The notes: generated by a model not told the origin, from the letters alone. DNA of 64,000 nucleotides from Melioribacter sp051488685 (GCF_051488685.1 NZ_JBPSEH010000011.1:1-64000), one strand, 5' to 3'. Numbered from the stretch's first letter, positions 1-9,790 are shown. Numbers and translations: made by a program.

Positions 1-1
1 C

Positions 2-76
2 ATGATTTATTTTTTCAATGAAAACGACAATACTTATAAATCTGTTCCTCTAATTGAATTTTTCAGATGTCTCTAA
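2..76 (+). CDS. 3' end of an upstream cas-locus gene, or the front part of cas3
   Basis: An open frame enters from the left edge and ends at a stop at 74-76, overlapping the start of the next gene by 10 bp. Only about 24 residues are visible, ending in PLIEFFRCL. They carry no recognisable motif. It may be the end of cas5 or another Cascade gene. It may also be the first half of the Cas3 HD domain cut off by a frameshift, because the downstream protein begins in the middle of that domain. The window does not decide between these. Confidence 0.35.
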   Translation: MIYFFNENDNTYKSVPLIEFFRCL

Positions 77-2037
77 ATAATAATATGGTTGAATCGGCGT
101 TTTTGGTCTATTCACATCATATTGGTTTACAATCCATACCTGAAGAACAGGCAAAGGCTGAATTATTTCTTCGTGACGCAAATATATATAAACATACAGA
201 GCAGTTTTTGAATGATTATCTCATGAAGCATGTACAAGCAGATTGCGAACTCATAGAAAAGCAATCTAATCTAATTTCTGATTGGAATGGTCTTACAAGA
301 CGTATTGCTTTATCCTGTTTGGTAGATGCTGATCACGGTGACACTGCTTACAATTATGGAAAAGAATCTCTAACTAGATTTATAGAACCTCGATGGGAAG
401 AAAGATTAGATTCCCTTGATAAATATATAGAAAGACTTCAAAAGGAATACGACGGAAGTAAAAGAGCTGAATTGAGAAATAAAATTTATAATGCTTGTAA
501 AGAAACAGACACAAATCTCCCAATTTATTCTTGTGATAGCCCAGTTGGTACTGGAAAAACAACTGCTGTAATGGTCCATTTATTAAGGACAGCAATTGCA
601 AAAAATTTACGGCACATTATTATTGTATTACCATACACAAATATTATTAAACAATCAGTTGATATTTACAGAAAGGCATTAGTTCTTAAGGGTGAAAATC
701 CATATGAAGTTGTCGCCGAACACCATCACCAAGCCGATTTTGATTCTTTAGAAACACGACATCTGTCAACTCTATGGAAATCACCCATTATTGTTACAAC
801 TGCTGTTCAGTTTTTTGAGACGATTGCGAGTAACCATCCCTCAAAACTTAGAAAATTGAACGAACTTCCGGGTAGTGGGATTTTTATTGATGAAGCACAT
901 TCAGCAATACCAAATCATTTATGGCCTCTGACTTGGAAATGGATAAATGAATTTGCTAAAAGATGGTCTTGTTATTTTGTTATCGCTTCTGGTTCTCTCC
1001 CAAGATTCTGGGAGCTTAAAGACTTAATGGAAATACAGCATTCAATCCCAGAATTAATACCCCAATCCCTTAGAGATGAAGCATTAAAACAAGAGTCTGA
1101 AAGAATACAACCTGTAAGCTATCGCTCAACTCTCAATGACGAACAATTAATGCATTTAGTTCTTTCTAAAAATGGGCCACGTTTAGTTATTTTGAACACT
1201 GTTCAATCGGCAGCTGTATTAGCTGATAAATTGGCTAAAAAACTCTTTGCAGCAGAAACTTATTCAGTAGATATAAGAACTTCCAAAGTCTTGCACCTTT
1301 CAACTTCTTTGGCACCTAAACATAGAAACGTTATTGTAGAGGAAATTAAAAGACGATTGAATTTACCATTGAATGATCAGGATAGGGATTTTACTCTGGT
1401 TGCAACGAGCTGCGTTGAAGCAGGATTAGACTTTTCATTTAGAACTGCATTTAGAGAAAGTGCTAGTGCAGCAAATTTAATTCAGGTTGGTGGCCGTGTT
1501 CGAAGAAACATAGAAGATTTTGAACCAACTCTGATTGACTTTAAAGTAGAAGGTCCTCTTTTTAATCGTCACCCTGCCTTTACTATTTCTCGTCAAATTT
1601 TAGAAAAACTTTTTGAGGAAAAACGGTTTGAAACTGATGCGCCTGCTGACTTAATAACGGAAGCCTTGAGAAGAGAAATTATGTCAGATACTCAGAATAA
1701 ACATAAGCGTTTACTTCAGATGGAAGAGGATATGAATTATCCAGAGGTAGATAATCTTTATAAAGTTATTGCAGCAGATACTCGTTTTGTTCTTATCGAT
1801 GAAGACTTAATAGCTAAAATTGAAAATCACGAAAAAGTTGAGCCAAGAGAAATTTTGTATAATAGCGTACAAATTTGGGCAAACAAAATTGATAATCTTG
1901 GCTTAAAGCCACTAAGGAGTTTTTTTAATAGTGGCATTTATGAATGGTGTTATGAATATGATCCAGATTTTCTCGGGTATATGAAAGGACTTCTCCCTAT
2001 ACTTTATGCGGACGCCAAGGGTTTTGAAATATTCTAA
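67..2037 (+). CDS. cas3: Cas3 helicase, missing the front half of its HD nuclease domain
   Basis: This is the type I CRISPR effector nuclease-helicase that unwinds and degrades target DNA recruited by Cascade. Visible are Walker A (SPVGTGKTT, about residues 158-166), the DEAH box (D275-H278), motif III (SGS, about 310) and a motif VI-like QVGGRVRR near 473. Residues 15-90 resemble the back half of the Cas3 HD domain (SHHIGL and LVDADHGDT), but the HDxGK metal site is absent. At 656 residues it is shorter than the roughly 750-900 usual for a full Cas3. The missing part is either in the overlapping upstream frame or lost. It is followed closely by cas4-cas1-cas2 in one transcription unit. The helicase assignment is firm, the subtype less so. 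Confidence 0.88.
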   Translation: MSLNNNMVESAFLVYSHHIGLQSIPEEQAKAELFLRDANIYKHTEQFLNDYLMKHVQADCELIEKQSNLISDWNGLTRRIALSCLVDADHGDTAYNYGKESLTRFIEPRWEERLDSLDKYIERLQKEYDGSKRAELRNKIYNACKETDTNLPIYSCDSPVGTGKTTAVMVHLLRTAIAKNLRHIIIVLPYTNIIKQSVDIYRKALVLKGENPYEVVAEHHHQADFDSLETRHLSTLWKSPIIVTTAVQFFETIASNHPSKLRKLNELPGSGIFIDEAHSAIPNHLWPLTWKWINEFAKRWSCYFVIASGSLPRFWELKDLMEIQHSIPELIPQSLRDEALKQESERIQPVSYRSTLNDEQLMHLVLSKNGPRLVILNTVQSAAVLADKLAKKLFAAETYSVDIRTSKVLHLSTSLAPKHRNVIVEEIKRRLNLPLNDQDRDFTLVATSCVEAGLDFSFRTAFRESASAANLIQVGGRVRRNIEDFEPTLIDFKVEGPLFNRHPAFTISRQILEKLFEEKRFETDAPADLITEALRREIMSDTQNKHKRLLQMEEDMNYPEVDNLYKVIAADTRFVLIDEDLIAKIENHEKVEPREILYNSVQIWANKIDNLGLKPLRSFFNSGIYEWCYEYDPDFLGYMKGLLPILYADAKGFEIF

Positions 2038-2065
2038 TAGATAAAATAATAACAAAACACTTATT

Positions 2066-2689
2066 ATGTACACCGAAGATGATTTCGTAATGATAAGTGC
2101 TTTACAGCATTATATATTCTGTCCACGTCAATGCGGGTTAATTCATATTGATGATGTGTGGCTGGATAATCTTTTTACTGTGCGTGGTGAAATACTTCAC
2201 GAAAAAGTTGATACTGATACATACGAAACAAGAGGAGATGTTAAAACAGTGCGTGGATTAAGAATTCATTCTTATAAATATGGACTAGTAGGTAGATGTG
2301 ATGTTGTAGAATTCAGACAAACTCCAAATGGTAAAGAAATTTTGCCAGTTGAGTTTAAAGCAGGAGAACCCAAAGAGGATATAAGTGATAAAGTTCAGCT
2401 TTGTGCACAAGTATTTTGTCTCGAAGAAATGCTTAATATCTCGATTGAAAGAGCAGCATTCTTCTATGGAAAAATTAGAAGACGAAATTTTATTGATATT
2501 GATTCTGAATTAAGGAATCAAACAGTAGAAGTAATAGCAAGTGTGCGGAAAATTATAACTGATAAAAAAGTCCCTGTAATTGAATACACCTCCAAATGCC
2601 GCAATTGCTCACTGATTAATATTTGTCAGCCTAAAGCATTAAATCAAATTAAATTGCAGAAATATCTAAAGGAACTTTATAACTTATGA
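2066..2689 (+). CDS. cas4: Cas4 exonuclease (adaptation), type I-C-like
   Basis: This is a RecB-family nuclease with a 4Fe-4S cluster that trims prespacers and helps select the PAM during spacer acquisition. The N-terminal ISALQHYIFCPRQC supplies a cluster cysteine (C19), and the C-terminal CRNCSLINIC supplies three more (C178, C181, C187). RecB catalytic motifs GRCDVVEF and LPVEFKAGE are visible in the middle. The length of 207 residues is normal. Its stop overlaps the cas1 start by 4 bp, indicating translational coupling in the adaptation module. Confidence 0.93.
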   Translation: MYTEDDFVMISALQHYIFCPRQCGLIHIDDVWLDNLFTVRGEILHEKVDTDTYETRGDVKTVRGLRIHSYKYGLVGRCDVVEFRQTPNGKEILPVEFKAGEPKEDISDKVQLCAQVFCLEEMLNISIERAAFFYGKIRRRNFIDIDSELRNQTVEVIASVRKIITDKKVPVIEYTSKCRNCSLINICQPKALNQIKLQKYLKELYNL

Positions 2690-3729
2690 GAAAACATCTC
2701 AACACACTTTATATAACTTCCGATGATGCTTTTGTAAGAAAGGAGCACGAAACTTTTGTCGTAGAAGTAAAAGATTCTGAAGGTAATTCAAAAAAAGCAT
2801 TTCAGGCACCAATTCGTACAATTGAAAATATTGTTTGTTTTGGATTCAAACCATTAACTCCGCAGCTTATGGCTTTCTGTGCTGAAAATAATGTCGGTAT
2901 AAGTTATTTAACTCCTGAGGGAAAATTTCTTGCAAGAGTTTACGGGGCACAAAAAGGAAGTGTATTATTGCGCAAACAGCAATATGCAATTTCAGATAGT
3001 GAGCTTGAATCATTGAAAATTGCCAGGTCTATCGTGGCAGCAAAAGTAGCCAATTACAGATATCTTTTATCTAGGCATCAAAGAAACCACCCGGATATAT
3101 GTCCTGATTCGGTTTATCATGCTGCAGAACGGTTAAGAAAACGTATTCAAAAAATTCTAAATGCAAACAGCCTTCTTGAGTTAAACGGTTACGAAGGTGA
3201 ATGTGCGAATATTTATTTTGGGGAACTCTCGAATTTAATTACTGCACAACGCGAGGATTTCGTGTTTTTACAGAGGTCAAAACGACCACCTTTAGATCCA
3301 GCAAATGCACTTCTTTCTTTCCTTTATGCTATATTAGCAAATGATGTACGATCTGCACTTGAAACTGTTGGTTTAGACCCTCAGGTAGGTTTTCTTCATC
3401 AAATAAGACCGGGAAGACCATCACTTGCGTTAGATTTAATGGAGGAGTTCAGAGCATATCTTGGAGATAGAATAATGCTAAATCTGATAAATCTTCGACA
3501 AGTTACAATTAAAGATTTTGACTTCAGGGAATCGGGTGAAGTAAGAATTTCAGACGGTGCAAGAAAAGAAATTCTTGCAGCATATCAGAAGAGAAAGCAG
3601 GAAGAAATTACTCATCCTTTTTTAGGTGAGAAAATAACTATCGGTTTATTGCCACATATTCAGGCACAATTGCTTGCAAGATACATTAGAGGTGATATAA
3701 CTGAATATCCACCATTTTACTTAAAATGA
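2686..3729 (+). CDS. cas1: Cas1 integrase
   Basis: This is the metal-dependent integrase that inserts spacers with Cas2. The 347-residue protein has the type I-C style N-terminus (LNTLYITSDDAF and ENIVCFGF) and the catalytic triad expected for Cas1: E170 in GYEGEC, H238 in FLHQIRPGRP and D250 in ALDLMEEFR. It overlaps cas4 by 4 bp and lies 7 bp before cas2. The sequence looks complete and undamaged, so adaptation is probably functional. That agrees with identical repeats through most of the adjacent array. Confidence 0.96.
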   Translation: MRKHLNTLYITSDDAFVRKEHETFVVEVKDSEGNSKKAFQAPIRTIENIVCFGFKPLTPQLMAFCAENNVGISYLTPEGKFLARVYGAQKGSVLLRKQQYAISDSELESLKIARSIVAAKVANYRYLLSRHQRNHPDICPDSVYHAAERLRKRIQKILNANSLLELNGYEGECANIYFGELSNLITAQREDFVFLQRSKRPPLDPANALLSFLYAILANDVRSALETVGLDPQVGFLHQIRPGRPSLALDLMEEFRAYLGDRIMLNLINLRQVTIKDFDFRESGEVRISDGARKEILAAYQKRKQEEITHPFLGEKITIGLLPHIQAQLLARYIRGDITEYPPFYLK

Positions 3730-3736
3730 GGTAATT

Positions 3737-4027
3737 ATGATGGTTGTAGTTAGTTATGATGTATCTACAAAAACAAAAAGCGGGCAAAAGCGGTTACGAA
3801 AAGTAGCGGAAGCCTGTCTAAATTATGGAATCAGAGCACAGTATTCAGTTTTTGAATGTGTTGTTGAACCCGGCCAATGGGAATTATTGAAGAATGAATT
3901 ACTGTCAATTTATAATCCAGAAGAAGATAATCTCAGGTTTTATTACCTTGGGTCAAACTGGCAAAGAAGATTAGAAAATTTCGGAGTTAGCAAGAATATT
4001 AAAGCAGATGATCCATTTATTATTTAA
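3737..4027 (+). CDS. cas2: Cas2 (adaptation complex)
   Basis: A small ferredoxin-fold protein of 96 residues that bridges two Cas1 dimers during spacer integration. The N-terminal VVSYDVSTKTKSGQKRLRK contains the conserved Asp (D8). A GAGG ribosome-binding site lies just before the ATG. It is the last cas gene, with the CRISPR leader starting directly after its stop codon. Confidence 0.95.
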   Translation: MMVVVSYDVSTKTKSGQKRLRKVAEACLNYGIRAQYSVFECVVEPGQWELLKNELLSIYNPEEDNLRFYYLGSNWQRRLENFGVSKNIKADDPFII

Positions 4028-4200
4028 GTAATACGAATTGCTAATCTAAGTCCACACAAAATTATGGGGGGATTAGCAAGTGAATAAATTGCAAAAAACA
4101 GACAATAATTAATAAAATATTATTCTCGTGATGAATTATTTTAATGTTAGCAGGTATTATTTTATAAGAGCTTATGTTCAAATAAGTTAGACATTGTACA
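4028..4200 (+). promoter_or_regulatory. CRISPR leader
   Basis: 173 bp of AT-rich, non-coding DNA between cas2 and the first repeat. Its side is fixed by the repeat orientation (repeats end in ATTGAAAC, the usual crRNA 5' handle) and by the degenerate repeats at the far end. It should hold the array promoter and the Cas1-Cas2 docking site. I did not find an unambiguous -35/-10 pair. Confidence 0.75.
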
Positions 4201-4724
4201 GTCGCACGCCGTGTGCGTGCGTGGATTGAAACGATAAGTAATTCTTTATGTTGTCTTGCCATCCAGGTCGCACGCCGTGTGCGTGCGTGGATTGAAACTC
4301 TGTAAATGCAGCGCTAAAAGAAGTTAGCTGGAGTCGCACGCCGTGTGCGTGCGTGGATTGAAACAACGTTGGAGAAGAATACGTACCTGCTTCTGAAGTC
4401 GCACGCCGTGTGCGTGCGTGGATTGAAACATCGCATATCTGATAGCTCTGCGCGTGTATGCGGTCGCACGCCGTGTGCGTGCGTGGATTGAAACCTCTAT
4501 TGAACGCGGGGGCTGACGGAATAAGGGGTCGCACGCCGTGTGCGTGCGTGGATTGAAACAATATGGGAAAAGCTATAGAATTACCTGAAATAGTCGCACG
4601 CCGTGTGCGTGCGTGGATTGAAACGTGACTATACAAGACAGTCTCGATGCTGGCAATTGTCGCACGCCGTGTGCGTGCGTGGATTGAAACATTAAAGTCG
4701 TCGACTGGCGGATACAATATCTCG

Positions 4725-5615
4725 GTCGCACGCCGTGTGCGTGCGTGGATTGAAACTTATAAAGGGAATCAGACAAACCGATCAAACTCGCGTCGCACGC
4801 CGTGTGCGTGCGTGGATTGAAACGTGGTCAAGGCAACTCTTGTTGCCAGGTTCCCCGTCGCACGCCGTGTGCGTGCGTGGATTGAAACAATATAGCCTAC
4901 TAACACGTCACCAAGCGGTGCAGTCGCACGCCGTGTGCGTGCGTGGATTGAAACACAGGTTTGATTAACGAGGAGCAGGCATTCTTTGGGTCGCACGCCG
5001 TGTGCGTGCGTGGATTGAAACTAATTTGTTAAGCTCCTCAATTGCTTCCTCTGAAAGTCGCACGCCGTGTGCGTGCGTGGATTGAAACAGCAAGTCTTAA
5101 TGGGTCATTTGTGGGGTCAGGAGTCGCACGCCGTGTGCGTGCGTGGATTGAAACTTTAAAAGCAAAGGCAGGCTTAACTAATGAACGAAGTCGCACGCCG
5201 TGTGCGTGCGTGGATTGAAACGGGATCAAAAAAAATTTGGGCGTTAATGAGGATGTCGCACGCCGTGTGCGTGCGTGGATTGAAACGAGATAAAGCAACT
5301 ATGAAATTTGTGCCCTACGTCGCACGCCGTGTGCGTGCGTGGATTGAAACCAAGGACAAATAGACTAAGCGCCGCAATTTCCAAAGTCGCACGCCGTGTG
5401 CGTGCGTGGATTGAAACCAAGGACAAATAGACTAAGCGCCGCAATTTCCAAAGTCGCACGCCGTGTGCGTGCGTGGATTGAAACAAGTACTGGTAATTAT
5501 GCCACAGCAATGTTAAAGTCGCACGCCGTGTGCGTGCGTGGATTGAAACAATTCTTTCTTTGTAAAAGCTCAATTGTATTTTAGTCGCACGCCGTGTGCG
5601 TGCGTGGATTGAAAC
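4725..5615 (+). repeat. Duplicated CRISPR block, copy 1
   Basis: This stretch from the 9th to the 22nd repeat, carrying 13 spacers, reappears identically at 6047-6937, an offset of exactly 1322 bp. Inside it the spacer beginning CAAGGACAAATAG occurs twice in a row (5351-5385 and 5418-5452), a separate smaller duplication present in both block copies. Seven unrelated spacers separate the two blocks. Confidence 0.93.
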
Positions 5616-6046
5616 AGTATAGAAAATATTGAATTGTTTTTTGGTTTGAGTCGCACGCCGTGTGCGTGCGTGGATTGAAACTTGAAAATGATGCGATAAC
5701 TAAATTAATAAAAGCGTCGCACGCCGTGTGCGTGCGTGGATTGAAACATTTGATGTATTTATGTAAAAGTCTCCTGCTTTTAGTCGCACGCCGTGTGCGT
5801 GCGTGGATTGAAACGTGCACCGAGGATGAACATAAATCCTAAATTGCGTCGCACGCCGTGTGCGTGCGTGGATTGAAACATTGATTCATCTGTATAATGT
5901 CCCTCTGGAACTTGTCGCACGCCGTGTGCGTGCGTGGATTGAAACTGACACATACCATAACCTATAGATACAACCTGATAGTCGCACGCCGTGTGCGTGC
6001 GTGGATTGAAACAGTCTCAATTCAGTGTTCATAATGTTAATATCTT

Positions 6047-6937
6047 GTCGCACGCCGTGTGCGTGCGTGGATTGAAACTTATAAAGGGAATCAGACAAAC
6101 CGATCAAACTCGCGTCGCACGCCGTGTGCGTGCGTGGATTGAAACGTGGTCAAGGCAACTCTTGTTGCCAGGTTCCCCGTCGCACGCCGTGTGCGTGCGT
6201 GGATTGAAACAATATAGCCTACTAACACGTCACCAAGCGGTGCAGTCGCACGCCGTGTGCGTGCGTGGATTGAAACACAGGTTTGATTAACGAGGAGCAG
6301 GCATTCTTTGGGTCGCACGCCGTGTGCGTGCGTGGATTGAAACTAATTTGTTAAGCTCCTCAATTGCTTCCTCTGAAAGTCGCACGCCGTGTGCGTGCGT
6401 GGATTGAAACAGCAAGTCTTAATGGGTCATTTGTGGGGTCAGGAGTCGCACGCCGTGTGCGTGCGTGGATTGAAACTTTAAAAGCAAAGGCAGGCTTAAC
6501 TAATGAACGAAGTCGCACGCCGTGTGCGTGCGTGGATTGAAACGGGATCAAAAAAAATTTGGGCGTTAATGAGGATGTCGCACGCCGTGTGCGTGCGTGG
6601 ATTGAAACGAGATAAAGCAACTATGAAATTTGTGCCCTACGTCGCACGCCGTGTGCGTGCGTGGATTGAAACCAAGGACAAATAGACTAAGCGCCGCAAT
6701 TTCCAAAGTCGCACGCCGTGTGCGTGCGTGGATTGAAACCAAGGACAAATAGACTAAGCGCCGCAATTTCCAAAGTCGCACGCCGTGTGCGTGCGTGGAT
6801 TGAAACAAGTACTGGTAATTATGCCACAGCAATGTTAAAGTCGCACGCCGTGTGCGTGCGTGGATTGAAACAATTCTTTCTTTGTAAAAGCTCAATTGTA
6901 TTTTAGTCGCACGCCGTGTGCGTGCGTGGATTGAAAC
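6047..6937 (+). repeat. Duplicated CRISPR block, copy 2
   Basis: Identical to 4725-5615, including the internal tandem spacer duplication (6673-6707 and 6740-6774). Flanking spacers on both sides differ from those around copy 1, so the identity ends at repeat borders, as expected for recombination between repeats. An assembly artefact cannot be excluded from sequence alone. Confidence 0.93.
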
Positions 6938-8683
6938 CCATGCTGTTGCCGTTAACTCTAAGAGCAAAACAGTCGCACGCCGTGTGCGTGCGTGGATTGA
7001 AACGAAAGCGGGATTTTGCTTTATTAAATTAATGTAGTCGCACGCCGTGTGCGTGCGTGGATTGAAACTAGCTAATCTCTGTGCGTTTTGTTCAGTGATG
7101 CTGTCGCACGCCGTGTGCGTGCGTGGATTGAAACACTCGACAATGTAAACGAGGGTAGTACTTACGGAGTCGCACGCCGTGTGCGTGCGTGGATTGAAAC
7201 CATCGGATACGGGGGCAAAACAATAGCCCCCGGTGAAAGTCGCACGCCGTGTGCGTGCGTGGATTGAAACCATCACTCATTATACGATCGCGCAAGTTGC
7301 AATTGTCGCACGCCGTGTGCGTGCGTGGATTGAAACCGTCCCAGTGCGGTTTAATACTATCAAAGTATTAGTCGCACGCCGTGTGCGTGCGTGGATTGAA
7401 ACTATATTTATTCGCTGTTCTACTGCTTTTGGAATAGTCGCACGCCGTGTGCGTGCGTGGATTGAAACGATGTAGGCTCGATTTTAGCAATGAAAGACGA
7501 GGTCGCACGCCGTGTGCGTGCGTGGATTGAAACGATATAGTTAATCCCTGCCCAAAAATAGGAAACGTCGCACGCCGTGTGCGTGCGTGGATTGAAACTA
7601 TGATAATAATAACTATTAATGGAGGTAAAAAGTCGCACGCCGTGTGCGTGCGTGGATTGAAACAAGATAAATCGCCTGAAGAAATAAAAAAGCTATAGTC
7701 GCACGCCGTGTGCGTGCGTGGATTGAAACAGATAGATAATAGCAAAGAAGGGAAAATTATAGAGTCGCACGCCGTGTGCGTGCGTGGATTGAAACTCTAG
7801 CATACTATTTGCCCAGTCTGCTCTAATTAGTCGCACGCCGTGTGCGTGCGTGGATTGAAACAATCCCGAGAGGGACGAGTATCGAGCAGAAATGGCGTCG
7901 CACGCCGTGTGCGTGCGTGGATTGAAACAACAGAGTACGCAGAAGAGATCTACTCAGACGAGTCGCACGCCGTGTGCGTGCGTGGATTGAAACTAAATTA
8001 AGAAAGGAAAGAATGACAGAATATAAGTCGCACGCCGTGTGCGTGCGTGGATTGAAACTAAATATACTTTTACAAACACAGGTACACTTGAGCGTCGCAC
8101 GCCGTGTGCGTGCGTGGATTGAAACACTATAATATATAATTAAATCGATATTTTTTACGTCGCACGCCGTGTGCGTGCGTGGATTGAAACTTTATAACCA
8201 TTTTCTAAATATGTTTTTAAATTAGTCGCACGCCGTGTGCGTGCGTGGATTGAAACATTATATCGTTTATTTTTTAACCTTTTAAGAGCGTCGCACGCCG
8301 TGTGCGTGCGTGGATTGAAACGTGTCTATATCAAGTACCGCCTTATTGCTATTATGTCGCACGCCGTGTGCGTGCGTGGATTGAAACAACTGAGAATGTA
8401 TACTCCTAATACAAAGAAAATGTCGCACGCCGTGTGCGTGCGTGGATTGAAACTGCATCGTGCTGCTTAATCAAATCTTCGATTTTGGTCGCACGCCGTG
8501 TGCGTGCGTGGATTGAAACAGCTAGTTGCAATCCTGCTGTGTTTGGATCAGGGTCGCACGCCGTGTGCGTGCGTGGATTGAAACCCTACATCATCCGAAG
8601 TTAATCCGTGCGAATTTGTCGCACGCCGTGTGCGTGCGTGGATTGAAACACACGTAAAATATCTGAAAGAACATTATAATATA

Positions 8684-8821
8684 GTCGCACGCCGTGTGCC
8701 TGCCTGACGGCAGTCAGGCGTGCATGGATTGAAACATAATTCTATCTCCTAATTTGTTATAACCGTTACCGTCGCACGCCGTGTGCCTGCCTGACGGCAG
8801 TCAGGCGTGCGTGGATTAAAC
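8684..8821 (+). repeat. Two distal CRISPR repeats carrying a 20-bp palindromic insert
   Basis: The last two repeats (8684-8735 and 8771-8821) both carry the extra 20 bp CTGCCTGACGGCAGTCAGGC after base 16 of the repeat, at 8700-8719 and 8787-8806. The insert folds on itself (GCCTGAC, loop GGCA, GTCAGGC) and extends the natural repeat stem. The penultimate copy also has GTGC-A for GTGC-G, and the last lacks one G in ATTGAAAC. These are the oldest, trailer-end repeats. Confidence 0.9.
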
Positions 8822-9500
8822 CTGTTAAAACTAAATGTCCATATCCAACGAACAATAATAATTACCGCTGTTTCGTTTCCACTCACGATAAAGGAAATCT
8901 CAAATAAATGATTCTCAAAATATTTAAAGGCAGCGATGAATTTGTTAATAAACTTAAACAACGCAATTGCTGGGATTACAACACTGGAAAAGCTGCTCTT
9001 ATAATTTCGGGATTTTCTCTATATAAAAATCAGCTTTCATTAATTGATTATAACCGACCTTCTATAAAAGATTTGCCAGACGTTTTTTTGAAGATATGCC
9101 GGAACTACTACTTCCAATAAAAAAATCGGGTTGGATGCTTTTGAAAAACAAGTTAAAAAGTTTTTTTAACCTTGAACCAAATGATTTTTTCGCTTTTTGA
9201 TACCTAAGAGGGCGATAAAATTCTTTTTGCATATAATAGGTTAAAACACTTCTGTGAAAAACAAGATGGAGAGAATAGTTCGCTCCACTAATATTAAAAC
9301 TTTGCAAGAGTCTTTTGAAGTTTATCAAAGTATTTAAAAATCTGATAAGGATTTTCTTGAATACAGAAAAACTTATATTGGATTATCCAAATACGAGATT
9401 TTTGTTTTAAAGAATGGAGAAAGATTCAACATTATCCTGGTATGCCTTCTCATATAATCTAAAAGATATTGACAGGGTTCATATAGGTATTTTAATCTAA
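8822..9500 (+). other. Post-CRISPR gene-poor region with broken reading frames
   Basis: No intact gene was found. A 70-codon frame at 8908-9120 starts MILKIFKGSDEFVNKL. Its plausible continuation lies in another frame after a T-run near 9085 (PELLLPIKKSG onward, to about 9200). A second coding-like stretch at about 9340-9500 (DFLEYRKTYIGLSKYE, then a frame change to a short segment ending GILI) is also interrupted. The pattern suggests one or two decayed genes of unknown family, possibly the same mobile or phage unit as the remnant at 9629-9790. Confidence 0.4.
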
Positions 9501-9529
9501 AAACAAAAAAGCCCCGATAAATCGGGGCT
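9501..9529 (-). terminator. Rho-independent terminator, minus strand
   Basis: A 9-bp GC-rich stem (9510-9518 with 9521-9529) with a 2-nt loop, followed on the minus strand by TTTTTTGTTTTT. The U-tract lies only on the minus-strand side, so it ends a leftward transcript, probably the phage-like remnant or small RNA candidate to its right. Confidence 0.75.
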
Positions 9530-9543
9530 CAATACTGTAAGCA

Positions 9544-9624
9544 TTATCCAGGTCCGTGCCTGCTTACAGACGATGCAAAGTTATGCTCACGGAAGCACCT
9601 TACACCGTTAATCAAATCTATCAT
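9544..9624 (-). ncRNA. Structured leftward transcript end, small RNA or 26-codon ORF candidate
   Basis: Between the phage-like remnant and the minus-strand terminator lies a stretch with nested complementarity (GTAAGCA with TGCTTAC, and CCGTG with CACGG). It also encodes a 26-residue frame starting MIDLINGVRCFREHN. Whether this is a structured RNA, a short peptide or chance is open. It lies directly in front of a strong terminator, so a transcript covering it is likely. Confidence 0.25.
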
Positions 9625-9628
9625 TTTA

Positions 9629-9790
9629 TCAATCCCTTGTCAATGCCAGAACTATCTTCTCCTTAATATTCTCAATATCCTGATTGTTTAATTCCATAAA
9701 TGGTCTTACAGGAATTCTATTTGAGCCCATGATTTTTCTATCCTTGCTTTTAGAAATACTATCTTTTGTTACAAATAAATAGCCAACTTT
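9629..9790 (-). pseudogene. Remnant of a phage virion-morphogenesis-like gene
   Basis: A leftward 53-residue frame, closed upstream by a stop, contains RIPVRPFMELNNQDIENI. This resembles the conserved C-terminal end (IPARPFLGL followed by a short helix) of Mu-like phage virion morphogenesis proteins, recalled from family knowledge. The N-terminal part of such a protein (usually 130-170 residues) is absent. I infer a degraded prophage fragment beside the CRISPR array. No other phage gene is recognisable nearby. Confidence 0.45.

Larger units (their letters stand above)
4201..8821 (+). CRISPR. CRISPR array, 70 repeats and 69 spacers, I-C-like repeat
   Basis: The 32-bp repeat starts GTCGCACGCCG and ends GTGGATTGAAAC; the first copy is at 4201-4232. 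Inside each repeat GCACGC pairs with GCGTGC around a 5-nt loop, the hairpin expected for Cas5d/Cas6-type processing. Spacers are mostly 33-35 bp, with one of 38 bp at 7201-7238. I counted 70 repeat starts by hand. Repeats up to the copy at 8618 look identical; the last two (8684 and 8771) are lengthened. Because of an internal duplication and one tandem spacer copy, only about 55 spacers are distinct. All open frames inside the array are translations of the repeat and are not genes. The repeat ending and the cas4-cas1-cas2 module suggest subtype I-C. Confidence 0.98.

Noticed and set aside
1..18. HD-like residues in the first codons of the Cas3 frame (HDLFFQ)
   Set aside because: The frame is closed by several stops before the start codon, and the motif lacks the GK of HDxGK.
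4187..8470. Many open frames on both strands of the CRISPR array, with repeated peptides such as VSIHARTRRAT
   Set aside because: They are translations of the 32-bp repeat in different frames and carry no gene.
8700..8806. An insertion sequence in the array
   Set aside because: The extra DNA is only 20 bp and has no transposase or target duplication that can be told from the repeat itself.
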